A stretch of DNA of 64,000 nucleotides from Heterocephalus glaber (GCF_000247695.1 NW_004624781.1:6745312-6809311); one strand, 5' to 3'. Positions 51,396 to 62,315 are shown, numbered from the stretch's first letter. The notes: generated from the letters alone by a model not told the origin. Made by a program: numbers and translations.

Positions 51396-51577
51396 GTACC
51401 TCAGTTCATGAACTTAATTCTTTCCATATTTCTGGTTGCAAACTGAATTGGATGAGAACTGAGTCAAATTTCCCTATAAGGTCAACATTGAACTTACCAT
51501 TGAATTTGATTTGGTTCTTGTCCAACTCGGCTTGCATCCAGAAATGTGGAGAGGATTAAGTTCGTGAACGGAGGTAC
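51396..51577. mobile_element. Inverted-repeat MITE (Tigger/mariner-like)
   Basis: A 182-bp element with 24-25-bp terminal inverted repeats: left GTACCTCAGTTCATGAACTT..., right ending ...AAGTTCGTGAACGGAGGTAC, differing at about two positions. TA dinucleotides lie immediately outside (51394-51395, 51578-51579), the target expected of the Tc1/mariner superfamily. The interior is also partly palindromic and non-coding. Confidence 0.8.
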
Positions 51578-51604
51578 TACACTGTACATGGCATTGGTTT
51601 GGGT

Positions 51605-51835
51605 GCTTTTAAAGTGTGTAGGCTTTGGAGCCAGGCCTCCTAGCTTTGAATATTGTGTATGTTACTTAATAGTTTTGTGCCCTAGGTAAGTTAATTTTTA
51701 TAGGCCTCAGTGTCCTTATCTCTCAAATAGGGATAATGGAAATGTCCATCTGATAAGGTTGTTGTAAAAATTAATGAGTTTATTTACATACAGTGCTTGA
51801 ACCTACCTGGCGCTTTGAAAAAATATACTGGTAAC
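51605..51835 (+). mobile_element. MIR SINE, nearly full length
   Basis: 'aggctttggagccaggcctcc', 'ttacttaatagttttgtgccc', 'aggcctcagtgtccttatctc', 'atagggataatggaaatg' and 'aaggttgttgtaaaaattaatg' occur in order over about 230 bp, including the conserved MIR core. Confidence 0.88.
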
Positions 51836-51924
51836 TTTAAGTATCTGTTAATATGATTATATCATATACATGTAGGTATTTGGAAACCTAATTTTAACCC
51901 CCCACGCTCCTTATTGATACTGTG

Positions 51925-52335
51925 TACTGTTCCAGAAAATGTTTATGCTACAATTTATCATTGCGTTTATTGATGAGTATTTAGATTGTTTACATTTTTT
52001 ATCTGTTACAAGCATTGGCTCATTAACATGGCAGTTTCTCCAGGTCATATACCTGGTTGTCAAATTTCTGGGTCTTAGAATAGAGGTATTTTTTCCTTTA
52101 CAAGATATTTATAGGATATTAGCAAACAATTCTAGTTTCTGCATATCCTTGCCAGCAGTTAGTGTTGTCAGATTCTTTAAGTTTTGCCACTTGGCTTGGT
52201 GTAAAATGGCATTACATTTTTGTTCTACTTTTTTAATTTTTAAAAAATTTTGTCCTGTTTTCATTTTTCTTATTCCTTTAAGTATAAGTATTTTTTATTC
52301 TTTTTCAGTGGTTTGCCTGTACCCTTTCCTTTATA
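51925..52335 (-). mobile_element. Ancient L1M fragment
   Basis: 'catatccttgccagcagttag', 'gttgtcagattctttaag' and 'ggtgtaaaatggcatt' are typical of reverse old L1. The 198-codon frame across it (51939-52535) is a stop-poor accident, not a gene. Confidence 0.7.
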
Positions 52336-52439
52336 CAATTTCTGTTTGGCTACCTCCTTTTTCTTATTTATTTATCAGAGAATTTTGTTGTTTTAAAATC
52401 CTTTTCAGGGTATTTACAAATACTAGGGAAGTTTTATTT

Positions 52440-52632
52440 TTCTTCCAGTACTGGATATTGAACCCAGGACCTTTGCACTCAGCTACATTTCCAGCCTATT
52501 CTTTTATTTTTTATTTTCAAACAAGGTCTCACTAAGTTCCTAAGTTACCCAGGCTAGGCTAGAACTTGCAATCCCCTTGTCTCATCCTCCCGAAGTGCTG
52601 GGATTATAAGCATATGCCACCATGCCTGGTTG
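52440..52632 (-). mobile_element. B1-dID composite SINE
   Basis: 'agtactggatattgaaccc', 'cagctacatttccagcc' (dID), then 'aggtctcactaagttcctaag', 'gtgctgggattataagc' (B1). Confidence 0.9.
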
Positions 52633-53165
52633 GGAGGCTTGTTTATTTGGTTTTTGATGTTTTCAAATCTCTTAGGACAATTACCAATGTAGATCCAAAT
52701 TATTGTAATTTTGGACTTAAGTATACTGTTGATAGGGAGCTTTCCAATGTACTTTCTCAGAGTATGTATGATTATATTCCTCTCTTTATAAGGAAATGTT
52801 TCAGTAATGTGTTACAAATATATTTTATCTAAAACTTTAAAATTTCTTGATTTCAAAATCTGGGTGGACTTTTTATTAATATGATTAGTAGTACACCTTT
52901 GCATTAGTCTAAAATTTGAGTGGCCTCATGCTTGGAGAAGAGTTTTCTGCTCCTAAATTGCTTAGCAGCTAAGGAATCAAAATGTACACAGAAGGACTGA
53001 CTTGGAGTCATTTACACCTACAGTATTATAAACTATTCAGCAATGTTGAGATTATTTTACACAGTATTAACTGTATTTCTGTTTTTGTCCAGCCCTATAT
53101 AATGACTTTAGGACTAAAATCAGTCTGTTGAAGGCAATAACTTCCTTACCCAATTGTTATTATTT
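52633..53165. other. Intronic, no exon recognised
   Basis: AT-rich non-coding DNA. Confidence 0.4.
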
Positions 53166-53169
53166 AGTT

Positions 53170-53590
53170 TAAATAAATTTAATCATAAAATAATTCTAGA
53201 CAGAAAAGTTGCAGAGGATTAATGTGTATTCTGCACCTGGTTTCCCTTTTTTTTTTTTTTTTTTTTTGGTACCAGGGATTAAACTCGGGTCCTTGTGCTT
53301 TCAAGACAGGTGGTATAACCACTGAGCGAAATCCCCAGCCCTGGTTTCCCATATTTAGTATCTGAAATTTCTGTGTTACTTTTGTCACAACTAAGGAAAC
53401 AACATTGTTTCCTTACTATTAACAAAATCTATACTTTATTTAGCTTTTGTTAGTTTTTACCTGATGCTCTTTTTTGGATTTCAGGGTCCCATCCAGAATA
53501 CACATTTAGTCATCATGTCTCTTCAGGCTGTTCTGGACTGTGATAGCATCGCAGGCTTTCCTCGTTTTTGAGAACTTTGATAGTTTTAGG
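53170..53590 (-). mobile_element. Ancient L1-like fragment split by an ID
   Basis: 'ctgcacctggtttccc', 'gtcccatccagaatacac', 'agtcatcatgtctcttcaggc' and 'cctcgtttttgagaactttg' suggest reverse old LINE sequence; family uncertain. Confidence 0.45.
53247..53339 (-). mobile_element. ID SINE
   Basis: Reverse copy with a 22-base T run and inverted A box carrying one change (cactgagcgaaatcc). CCTGGTTTCCC at 53236-53246 and 53340-53350 is the target duplication. Confidence 0.95.
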
Positions 53591-53591
53591 A

Positions 53592-53880
53592 ATACTGCCT
53601 TAGCTTTCTGTTGCTATAATAAAATACCTGAGAAAACTTGTGAAAAGGAAAGTTCTAGTTTGGCTCATGGTTTCAGGGTTGCAGTGCATGGTCAGTTGGC
53701 CCTGTTACTCTTGGGCCTGTGGTGAGGCAGCATATGGTGAGGAACAGGCATACAGTAGAGCAAGGCTGCTTACCTCATGGTGCCTGGGAAGCCAAAGAAA
53801 GAGGAAAAGGAGGGGCAGAGTCCCAATAGCTCCTTCAGAGGTAGAACCTAACTCTACCCACTGAGTGTGGTTTAAATGTA
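53592..53880 (-). mobile_element. MaLR-type LTR fragment
   Basis: 'ctgttgctataataaaatacctgag', 'tttggctcatggtttcaggg' and 'gaggtagaacctaac' follow the reverse order of an MST/MLT-type LTR. Confidence 0.6.
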
Positions 53881-54139
53881 GTGTGTACTACATTTAGTGA
53901 CTTATTTCCAAAAGTAGACTATGGGAAAACTTTAGAGCAGAGAAACCTTTACTGCCTTAGCCAGATGGCTAAAGTTAACTATACTGATGGAAAGTCATAT
54001 TAATAGTCACATTAATACATCACATCCTGTGATGTGATGAGAATGGCACTTTATCTCCATGATTGTCCTCCCCCAAATCCATAACCCAGTCTATCCATAA
54101 AAACATCAGACAGACCAAAATTGAGGAATATTCCACAGT

Positions 54140-54290
54140 GATCTTGAATATTCCACAATTGATCTTGAATGTTATCCCCCAAAGACCCATGTATTACAGG
54201 CTTGGTCACCAAGCCATGGTGCTACTGGGAGGTGGTGCAACCTTCAGGAGGTGGGGCTTAGTGGAAAGAAGTTTGGTTACTGTCCCTCAC
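54140..54290 (+). mobile_element. MaLR-type LTR fragment
   Basis: 'gttatcccccaaagaccc', 'ggcttggtcaccaagccatgg', 'actgggaggtggtgcaacc' and 'aggaggtggggcttagtgg' are typical + strand MaLR LTR phrases. It lies about 260 bp from the oppositely oriented fragment. Confidence 0.65.
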
Positions 54291-54822
54291 ATTCCGATTC
54301 CACTTAATTTGTTCATTATTGGTACATGTATAACAGTTTCAGAATTGTTAACCTGTATCTCCATGAGAAATGACTTTACAGTCATAGAAACAGAGCAGTG
54401 TTTATTTACTATGTATAATTCCTTTTGTGTTTAGTCTTAATAGAGTTTTCTGCCAAAGTACTGTTTCCCAAAGTTACTTTAGAACCTCTTGTCTTCGACT
54501 TTCATATTTTATTTTTATAATTGGTCTAAACTACATAATAATTACATATAGAACTTATAAAAGGTTTCTCTTGCTTGACTAGATCATTACCTCTGTGTGG
54601 TTTGTGGTAAAAATAATCTCTTTAGTGAAAGTATTTCCTGAGGTTTAGTTAGAACAATACTCTTCATATGGTTGTTGACACTTTTAGATATGTACTCCCT
54701 CTGATGTTTTTAGCAGTATATATTAAGTACCATTTACTGGAACATTAAGATCACTGCCGCACAAAAATCACTGCCATTAAACAAGTACACAATAATATTT
54801 GAGAGTTTAGACTATGCCTGTA
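54291..54822. other. Intronic, no exon recognised
   Basis: AT-rich non-coding DNA. Confidence 0.4.
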
Positions 54823-54824
54823 TT

Positions 54825-55020
54825 CTTAAAATAACTTATGTGTATTAGCTCATTTAACTCCTCTGTGTAGTCTGTGAATTAAGCACTTCATTATTTTGTC
54901 TATATTGAAGATGAAATTAACTCTGAAAGGTTAATTTATCGGAGGTCACATAGCTAATAAATAACAGAGCTTTGATTTGATTATAACCACTCTGATGTGG
55001 AGCGGGCACTCTTAATCACT
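54825..55020 (-). mobile_element. MIR SINE
   Basis: 'agctcatttaactcctctg', 'gaagatgaaattaactctgaaagg', 'aggtcacatagctaataaataac' and 'cagagctttgatttg' are reverse MIR landmarks. Confidence 0.82.
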
Positions 55021-55139
55021 TTGGTGGATTACCTTTAAATAAAGAAGAAAGGTTCAAAGAATATAAGAGTTACGAAGGAGTAAATCAGGGTGACCAAGAG
55101 AATGTCTAAGAGGGTCTTCGGGTTATTTCTTAGGGAAGA

Positions 55140-55241
55140 GATATTTGACAGGCAAACTAGAGCCAGCCTTGTGAAGAGCTGAAGAAAGAGGGATCCGTGG
55201 GGGTGGGGGAGGGGCGGCATCAAGTGCAAAGCCTTGCAGTG
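55140..55241 (+). repeat. Dispersed duplication, copy A
   Basis: About 100 bp sharing 'atttgacaggcaa', 'gaagagctgaagaaagag', 'ggatcc' and 'catcaagtgcaaagccttgcagtg' with copy B. It contains an extra G-rich insert relative to B. It may itself lie in an old mammalian repeat. Confidence 0.75.
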
Positions 55242-55429
55242 AAAATGAACTTGGGATGTTTCAAATAGGCACTCACCACTGAGGGGTCCATAAGGCTTGT
55301 AGGACTTTCTGTATGAGAGGTTCCACGCAGTACCTTGTTTAATGTTCACAGTTGACCCATTATTTCAATTTCATAGATCAGAAAATTGATCATCTGCATT
55401 GGCTAAAATTACTTTGCTCTTGTATTTAC

Positions 55430-55900
55430 TTTTTATCCTACTTCAGTCTTAATTTCTGCTTGTTCATATCACTAAACCTGCCCTTGCTTGCTCAAGTAAC
55501 CATTGGGAGTAGTACCGTTGGTGACTTTTCTCTGCACACTCTGCCCATCTTCTTCCATCCCACTTCCTTCTGTATATTCTGAAGCTTCTCACTGCATGGA
55601 TCATTTCCTTTGAGGTATTGTCTTCCTCTGCACGTCCTCCAGAAGTATATTCGCAGTGTTGGGCAGTTGCTCTTCTCAGACTTCACATTTTCTTAGGTTA
55701 CAACATCTCTGTAGTTTCACTACCCATGTATCTGGCCACTTACTCCTCAGGCTGTTTTTCCAGCATTAGTATCTTTCCAGAGCATCAGATTATTTTACTA
55801 GTTACTTATCTTTACCTAAACTTTTGTCCAAACAGCTTGTATACCTCCCTGAAGTTTTGCTTTGATCTGTTGCTTTTAAACGATATCATGGACCACTATT
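55430..55900 (+). mobile_element. Possible L2-derived sequence
   Basis: C/T-rich phrases ('cacactctgcccatcttcttcc', 'gcatcagattattttactag') resemble decayed L2 but are not decisive. Short overlapping frames here are not genes. Confidence 0.35.
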
Positions 55901-55945
55901 GATTTCATCACCCAAAGAAGAAACTTTTAGGAACTATTCATGACA

Positions 55946-56032
55946 TTTGACAGGCAAGGTAGACCCACCCATGGGAAGAGCTGAAGAAAGAGGGATCCTT
56001 GGAGGGGAGCATCAAGTGCAAAGCCTTGCAGT
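55946..56032 (+). repeat. Dispersed duplication, copy B
   Basis: Shares the motifs of copy A at 55140-55241 in the same orientation, about 800 bp away. It ends in a perfect hairpin AGCCTTGC-agt-GCAAGGCT (56022-56040). Confidence 0.75.
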
Positions 56033-56044
56033 GCAAGGCTTCTT

Positions 56045-56410
56045 TCTTAGTCCTTATATCCATTCATTTACTAAAATCTGCTGGATTTGTCTCCTAAATG
56101 TTTTATCAGTCATTTCCGTAGCATCCTTGTTCCAACTGCTTTATTAGAAACTATTTCTTTACCTTCTCACTAGTTTTCCTGTTTTCACCTCAGAGTTGTC
56201 AGAATGGTATGTCTAAAATACAGATCTGATAGTTTCTCATTGACCCCCCATTATAACTAACTGGATAAAGTCAGAACTTGGCATGTCATTGAAATTCTCT
56301 ATGATTTGTCCTCTGACTGGCTTTCTAATCTTAACTCTTACAGTTTCTGCTTTCCATTTTTCATTCTAGCAATATAGAACTACTGTTTTGAAGTTTTCCT
56401 GACTATACAT
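56045..56410 (+). mobile_element. L2 LINE fragment
   Basis: 'ctggatttgtctcctaaatg', 'gtatgtctaaaatacagatctgat', 'ggataaagtcagaacttgg' and 'attctctatgatttgtcctctgac' track the ancient L2 consensus order on the + strand. Confidence 0.7.
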
Positions 56411-56567
56411 GCTACTGGATTTCTGGATTGTTGACCATTGCTTATGTGGCCTTTCTGCCTGGGTTGATGACTGCAGTATTGCTTATGCGGCCTTTCTGAA
56501 GAATGCCTTCCATTTTTTTCTTCCTGGTTCATTTTGTTGTGTTTTGTATTTTATTAACTCATTCATT

Positions 56568-56716
56568 TTAGCAGTACTGGGGATTGAACCTATAGCCTTT
56601 TACACTGAGCTAAATCCCCAATCCTTTTAAAATTTTTTTATTGTGAGACAGAGTCTTGATAAGTTGAACTTGGAGTTTGCTTGCCTCAGCCTCCAAGAGT
56701 GCTGGAATTTTGTCTT
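56568..56716 (-). mobile_element. B1-dID composite SINE, shortened
   Basis: 'agtactggggattgaacc', 'cactgagctaaatccccaatcc', then a truncated B1 ('gtgagacagagtcttgataag', 'gcctcagcctccaagagtgctgg'). Confidence 0.9.
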
Positions 56717-56864
56717 CCTAACTCATTTACTTCCTTGCAGACTCAATTAAGGAATTACTTTGTCTAGAAATCCTAGAAATAATCTACTGTTATTATGCAC
56801 CTAGAGCAGTACCAGACCCACAGAAGATACGTAATAAAAATTTGAGTACATTATTGTAGTATTT

Positions 56865-57075
56865 TCAGAGGCAGGATAAAATATTTGGGTCTGGATCCTG
56901 ACTGCCTAGGATTGAAACCTGGCTTTACTAATTAACTGTATGTTGTCTCTGTACCTCATTGTCTTCCCCTATAAAATGGGAATAATGATGCCTTCATAAG
57001 ATTGTTGTGAAACTTAAATTCATTAACACAAATGAAGTATTTAGAATAATGTTTAGAACTTAGTAAATAATTTAT
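56865..57075 (+). mobile_element. MIR SINE
   Basis: 'tcctgactgcctaggattgaaacc', 'tgtacctcattgtcttcccc', 'aatgggaataatgatgcc' and 'agattgttgtgaaacttaa' are in MIR order. Confidence 0.85.
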
Positions 57076-57198
57076 TACAGCAACAGTTGCCCTTAGAATA
57101 TTTTAATTTACATATCTGTTTCTGCCACTAGGCTTTGAATTAGTGAATGAATGAACAAACCAACTAATCCTGGCTCTTAAAATGTACATTTCTAGCTT

Positions 57199-57284
57199 TT
57201 TTTTTTTTTTTGGTACCAGAGATCGAACTCAGGTCCTTGCACTTGCGCAGCAGGCGGCGAAACCACTGAGCTAAATCCCCAGCC
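57199..57284 (-). mobile_element. ID SINE
   Basis: Full-length reverse copy of the 'GCGCAGCAGGCGGCGAAACC' subfamily. CATTTCTAGCTTTT flanks it (57186-57199 region and 57285-57298). Confidence 0.95.
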
Positions 57285-57875
57285 CCATTTCTAGCTTTTG
57301 AGAATGTCATGTCATGTTGACCACTAGTCATTCTTTCTAGTAACACTTAATATTGGTGTCTTGTCAAAAATCTGAAATTGGCATTAATGATAATTAGCAT
57401 TTCTTAATTATACCATATAGCTACTTGCTTATTTAAATTTTAGCATATTTTCTTAATAGTAGTACAGCTTAAACTATAGACATTCTTGACTTACTTTTAA
57501 GTTTTACTTAGCATTTAACTAGTCTTTCCTAGGATGGATTAAAGTACAAGGAGGATAGCTGTGCTAAGATTATGCTTTTTAATTTTATTTGGATGATGAA
57601 CTGAAGCATGTAGGGAATAGTTGAATAAGAGGGTAAAGGTAGCATAAAAGAATAAAGTGGGGAATTTGTAAAACTTCCCAACTATTTCTGAACTAAACAT
57701 ATAGGATATTCCTTTTGTATTTAGTTTAAAATAAATTGTCAGGGGATTAGACAATCCTAATCAAATGCAATTTCAGTAAAACTTTGTAGGGGCAATATAA
57801 ATCATTAAAATTATCTGTGCCTCTGCCTTCTATGATGGTAAAAAATGAGACTTGTTTTCTTAAAATCTTTTTGAG
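57285..57875. other. Intronic, no exon recognised
   Basis: AT-rich non-coding DNA. Confidence 0.4.
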
Positions 57876-57945
57876 GGGCTGGGGATATGTCTCAGTGGCC
57901 TAGTATGTGTAAAGCCCTGGGTTTGTTACCCAACTCTGAGAAAAC
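57876..57945 (+). mobile_element. Old ID SINE
   Basis: 'ggggctggggatatgtctcagtgg', 'aagccctgggtttgttaccc': degraded older ID. Confidence 0.75.
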
Positions 57946-58157
57946 ACCTTTTTATAACAATCCTCATTCAGTATTTTATAAACCTTTCCTTTTACCCTAA
58001 TTTTAACATCTCTTATTTTGTTTGGAATGCTAGAATTATCTGTATAATCTTGGCAAACTTGATAGTTGTTTTTTTAATCTCTTATTTCTGTTAAATATGG
58101 AAGTTTTTCCCAGTCTTGCTGAACTTTTATTATATGAAAGTAAGTTTGTCCTGTTCT

Positions 58158-58238
58158 TTTTGGGGGGTACCAGGGATCAAACTCAGGACTTTGTGCTTGC
58201 CAGGCAGGCGCAGCGCCACTGAGCTGCATCCTCGGCCC
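58158..58238 (-). mobile_element. ID SINE
   Basis: Reverse copy with G-run in place of the usual tail ('ggggggtaccagggatc'), 'gccactgagctgcatcc'. AGTTTGTCCTGTT flanks both sides (58142-58154 region and 58239-58251). Confidence 0.93.
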
Positions 58239-58477
58239 AGTTTGTCCTGTTTTGAACCTAGAGACAGTACAAATTACTGGTATTCATCCTCTGTCAATAT
58301 CTACGTGAAAATTGTTACTGAAGAAACTAGACTTTATTTCCTAGAAAGTCTGAGTTGAGAAAGGAAACCTCCTTACTAACAAACCAGTATCAGAGAAAAA
58401 CAGAAAAGCTAATATATCTGTCTTACTTTGGAAGCTAATACCATATAATGACTGTGCTGCTAGTGAACGGGAAATGT

Positions 58478-58515
58478 TCCTCCTCCTCCTCCTCCTCCTC
58501 CTCCTCCTCCTCCTC
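58478..58515. repeat. (TCC)n microsatellite
   Basis: About 12 TCC units. On the other strand this is (GGA)n, apparently grown from the polypurine tract of the L1 3' end that follows. Confidence 0.94.
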
Positions 58516-58660
58516 TTGGCATTTTTTTAGTTGGGGTGTCTGAAGTGCCATTCATGTTTATTGCTACATGTTTGCTGTATATAATGCTTACATTCATCAT
58601 GAGGAGTTGGTATGTGTACATAATACACCTTAAATTCTTTTGAAATGCCATGTTTTCCAA
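58516..58660 (-). mobile_element. L1 extreme 3' end
   Basis: Reverse L1 terminus: 'tgttgctacatg'-like start, 'aatgcttacattcatcatg', 'ggtatgtgtacataatacacc'. Confidence 0.75.
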
Positions 58661-58849
58661 GCAAAATGAGTGTAGGTAGATGGGAAAACTATATGACGAT
58701 ACTTTGGCTTGTTAGATAGGACTGGCTGTTATCAGAAAAGTTATACCTCACCCCTCCTTTGGTCAGAATTGTTCTTTAAAAAATTATTTGTTCAAATAAG
58801 TGCTAAAATATTCTCTTAATCTTTATTTTATGAATACCAAAACTATTTA

Positions 58850-58935
58850 TTTATTTATTTTTTATTTAGTGGTGTTGGGAATCAAACCCTGGGCCCTTGT
58901 GTATGGTAGGTAACTGTAGTACCACTGAGCAATAA
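58850..58935 (-). mobile_element. Old ID SINE
   Basis: 'ggtgttgggaatcaaaccctggg', 'gtaccactgagcaataatac', with a (TTTA)n tail at 58844-58866. Confidence 0.75.
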
Positions 58936-59555
58936 TACTAACCTGTATCTGTACTGGTTTTATTCATAGTATGTTGTTTGAACCTGCTATGGTTGGTTAA
59001 TATTTTTCATTTTCATAAGCTGTTGGATGTTTGAAGATGCTAGTTTAACAGCTGTTTTCCAACAAGTCTTTTTCTTTCTATAATAAACTGATATTTTGAT
59101 ATTACTTGACTTTTTCTTTTTTGAAGTTTGTGTAATCAAATTTCCTTCATTTGCAAATAAAAGAAATAAAATTCAAACTAGCTTACTCAAAAAAAGCAAT
59201 TAATGGCAAGGATACTGGGGATTTCACAGTACCTCATAATAGAAGTACAGCCAGGCTTCATGAATGAGAGTGAAATCAGGAACTAGAAGCTCATCAGAAA
59301 CCCGGGGAGCTGCTTTCTTACCATCCTGGGGCAGTGTGGTTTCTTTGCTACCTCCTATTTGTCCACTTTATTTTTCTCTCTCTGCATGTTATCTTTCACC
59401 ACTGTTCATAGCTGGACATATCTTCTGACTCTTGGGTTCATTTATTGGCTCATGCTTCTGTGATCACATTCTAAACTCTTGGAAGAAAATATAGTTTGAG
59501 GCAAGCATCTGTCCAGTCAGCTATGGTTGATGAAGCCAAGGTTATGTAGGGTATG
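58936..59555. other. Intronic, no exon recognised
   Basis: Non-coding. No splice acceptor with exon-like continuation was recognised. Confidence 0.4.
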
Positions 59556-59559
59556 ACTT

Positions 59560-59785
59560 TCTGTCCTAATTTTTGTAGAAAAGAAGTAGATATAGGACAT
59601 ACAGCTCTGGATGAAGGTGTGGACTAAATAGATTTCTAAAAGGTGGGAAGGGGTCCTGAGGAAGGGGCAAGATGGAAGGTCTGGGAGCAGAAGGGAAAGT
59701 AAAAATGATTAAGATGTATATTACCAGTTCCCTAGGATGAATGTAATTATCATGTATCACAAATACTAATAAAAAAGAAACTAAA
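59560..59785 (+). mobile_element. L1 3' UTR end
   Basis: Polypurine stretch (59640-59705), 'gattaagatgtatattacc', 'gaatgtaattatcatgtatc' and 'ctaataaaaaag': a 3'-terminal fragment of the lineage L1. Confidence 0.88.
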
Positions 59786-61305
59786 AAAGCTGGTGATTAC
59801 AAAGGGTTACTAACTAATAAGAAATAAAATTAAGATTTTTATGAAATTAAAGAAAAAGACCTCTCCCTGGCTATATGTAGTTGCAGATAAATTATTTCAT
59901 CTCCAGTCCATAGGCAACTCTTCTCTTTTTAAGTAAAAACCAATGGAGGTTATCTTAGCTTCTGAATACAGAATTTGAAGTTTGAGTTATTTTATAAATA
60001 CATGTATGTTGATATGTTCCTTTTACCTAATAGTACCATGAATACATCATGTTATTATTTAGGAAACATTTACTGACTGTCTGCTCTCAAACAGGGGCTG
60101 TGCCGAAACATATTTACAGAAATAGAAACATAACATTGCCTACTCTCATTCATAACCTAGTTGAGAAGAGATGTTCAAAGAAGCAATTACAGTACTGATA
60201 ACAATAATCATAATAGAAGTATGTGCAGGACACTCTTGAAGCATAAGAAAAAAAAAATGGCAATCTCCCAGGGTGAAGTGTTAGGGACAGGTTCCAAGAG
60301 TGAGTCTCAAATATTTCACATTGGCCATTAGAGTAGGGATATTGTGGTAGGAGGCACTGAATTTGCAGAGGTCCCACAGAGTTGTATAAAGTAAGTAGTT
60401 CAGTATGGCTGAAGTGAATTTGTACACCGCTGAACTTAAACTGAAATTAAAACTTTTTTTTCAAACCTGTTGTTCACCTGGTAGTAAATACACTCTTTTT
60501 CAAAGGACAGTTGTAGATTTTAGAATACTCAGATTACTTGTTTTTTAACTTCGATGTCACTTTTGAGAATGAGATACCATTAATCACTTGCTTTCAGATT
60601 CCTTTATCAAGTTTTTCTAGTAGTGGTTGGTTGGTTTCCTTTAATACTGATTTTTCCTGGTGAAGATTAGACCTCTGTACAGTAAATGACTAAAAATGGT
60701 AGAGCTGATAAAATTTATGAAGAACATAGTTTCTATAAAAGTAAACAGTGAAAATGATTCTAAAACCTAATGTAATTTTAAACGATAAATCTCTAAAATG
60801 AATTGCCAGTACTGCAATTTTATAATTTTAGAGAAAGCTTATGTATATTTTACGAAATATTATTTTACATAATTTTCTTCCCTGTAGAATTATACCTACC
60901 ATTAAGCAAGATTCATGAAGGCAGTTAGCAGAATGCTTTGTGCTTTGGTATTTTGGTCACTTGATTAACACCTTCACTTCTCTTTTCTATTCTTGTATCC
61001 ACTCATTCATGATTCCTGTTCCACCTCGTTACAGATAACCAGCCAACCAATCAAACAGACATACAAAAAATACCCCAAAAGCCCACTTTGACTATTCTGA
61101 GAAGTGACTGAGGTGAGAAGAGAATGGAGGTACTTCAGCCAGCTGCCTGGTCGAGATAGAGTGTGGTGGGTGTGTGTTTGTGTGTGTCTGTGTTTCAAGC
61201 ATGAGGTTAATTTTCATGAAGCAAAAAATACCACCATTGTCACCAGCATCACAAATTGGGACTGTTGCTGCCCTTCCATGAATCCAGCAGTCTGCCTTTT
61301 CTCAC
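59786..61305. other. Intronic, no exon recognised
   Basis: 1.5 kb without recognised repeats except a short TG-rich run near 61165-61190. Confidence 0.4.
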
Positions 61306-61308
61306 TTT

Positions 61309-61396
61309 GATTTTTTTTTTTTTTGGTACCGGGATCGAACTCTGGTCCTTGCGCTTGCACAGCAGGTGGCGAAACCACTGAGCTAAATCCCCGGCC
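61309..61396 (-). mobile_element. ID SINE
   Basis: Full-length reverse copy of the 'GCACAGCAGGTGGCGAAACC' subfamily. CTCACTTTGAT before (61299 on) and CTCACTTTGAT after (61397 on) form the target duplication. Confidence 0.95.
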
Positions 61397-61407
61397 CTCA
61401 CTTTGAT

Positions 61408-61950
61408 CTTTTAAATACCCACCCCACCCCCGGCTTTACTTGAGGTGTGTTCAAATGTGCTTTTAGGACATTTTAGGTCTTAGGAGGGACAAAGTAAGCA
61501 GAAGGAGAGCTGACTTGCCTTTCTGCTTGTTCCTCCTTTTGTTTGGAAGGCATTTCCATCTCTTACTCTAACCCTCTTCTATTGGAGGATTTTCATATGA
61601 TACCTTTCTGTTTTGACTCCTCAACCCTAAGCTGTGTGCTCTTGTGTTTTCTTTGTCTATTTGTGTTATGGACTTATCACTTGTATTGCCTATTTATCTA
61701 ACTTCTCTGTTAAACTGTAAGAAGAGTCAGGTCTTGTCTTTGTGTTGCTGTTGCTTACTACGGAGATGCGGGACATGGGGGAGGTACCACTTTAGGATTC
61801 TTGGTTGCAAATGTGTAACAGAAAGTAAGTCTGCAGCAAAAGACAAGGAATTTATTAGAAGGGTATTGAGATTGCAGAAATGGCTGAATAACTGGAGAAC
61901 CAGACTCAGGAAACAAGCCTCGGGGCTAGACCACAGTTGAAGTAATAACT
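61408..61950. other. Intronic, no exon recognised
   Basis: A 98-codon + frame (61644-61940) lacks recognisable domains or splice context. Confidence 0.4.
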
Positions 61951-61961
61951 ATAGGAATACC

Positions 61962-62059
61962 TTTTTTTTTTCTTTTTTCTTTTTTGGTAACAGGGATCGA
62001 ACTCAGGACCTTGCGCTTGTGAGGCAGGCAGCAGCACCACTGAACTAAATCCCCGGCCC
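61962..62059 (-). mobile_element. ID SINE
   Basis: Reverse copy with T/C-rich tail, 'ggtaacagggatcgaactc', 'cactgaactaaatccccggccc'. It directly abuts the T-rich (3'-tail) end of a B1 in the same orientation. Confidence 0.94.
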
Positions 62060-62212
62060 TGGTTTTTGTTTTTTTGAGACAAGGTCTCATGTACTTCAGG
62101 CTGGCCTTGAACTCACTATGTAGTCCAGGTTGGTTTCAAACTCGTGGTGAACCTGCCTCAGCCTCCTGAGTGCTGGGAATGCAGGCATGCGCCACCAGGC
62201 CCAGCTAGGAAT
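62060..62212 (-). mobile_element. B1 SINE
   Basis: 'gagacaaggtctcatgtac', 'cttgaactcactatgtagtcc', 'gcctcagcctcctgagtgctggg', 'caggcatgcgccaccagg'. Confidence 0.95.
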
Positions 62213-62315
62213 ATCTTTTTTCTGTTTAAGACACCTTTCGGAATATTGCCTCCAGGTGCTGTATGTCACTAACCTAAGAATGAATTTTCTTTTTTGCCTT
62301 ATAAAAAGAAATTGA

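Noticed and set aside
51939..52535. 198-codon + strand open frame, Phe/Leu/Ile-rich
   Set aside because: It covers a reverse-strand ancient L1 and part of a B1-dID. The hydrophobic composition reflects T-rich repeat DNA.
53594..53864. Possible exon after an acceptor-like 'tttcag' near 53480
   Set aside because: The region matches old LINE and MaLR LTR phrases on the minus strand, with no continuous frame or donor.
58460..58660. Minus-strand frame with a poly-glycine run
   Set aside because: Translation of a (TCC)n/(GGA)n microsatellite plus L1 3' end.
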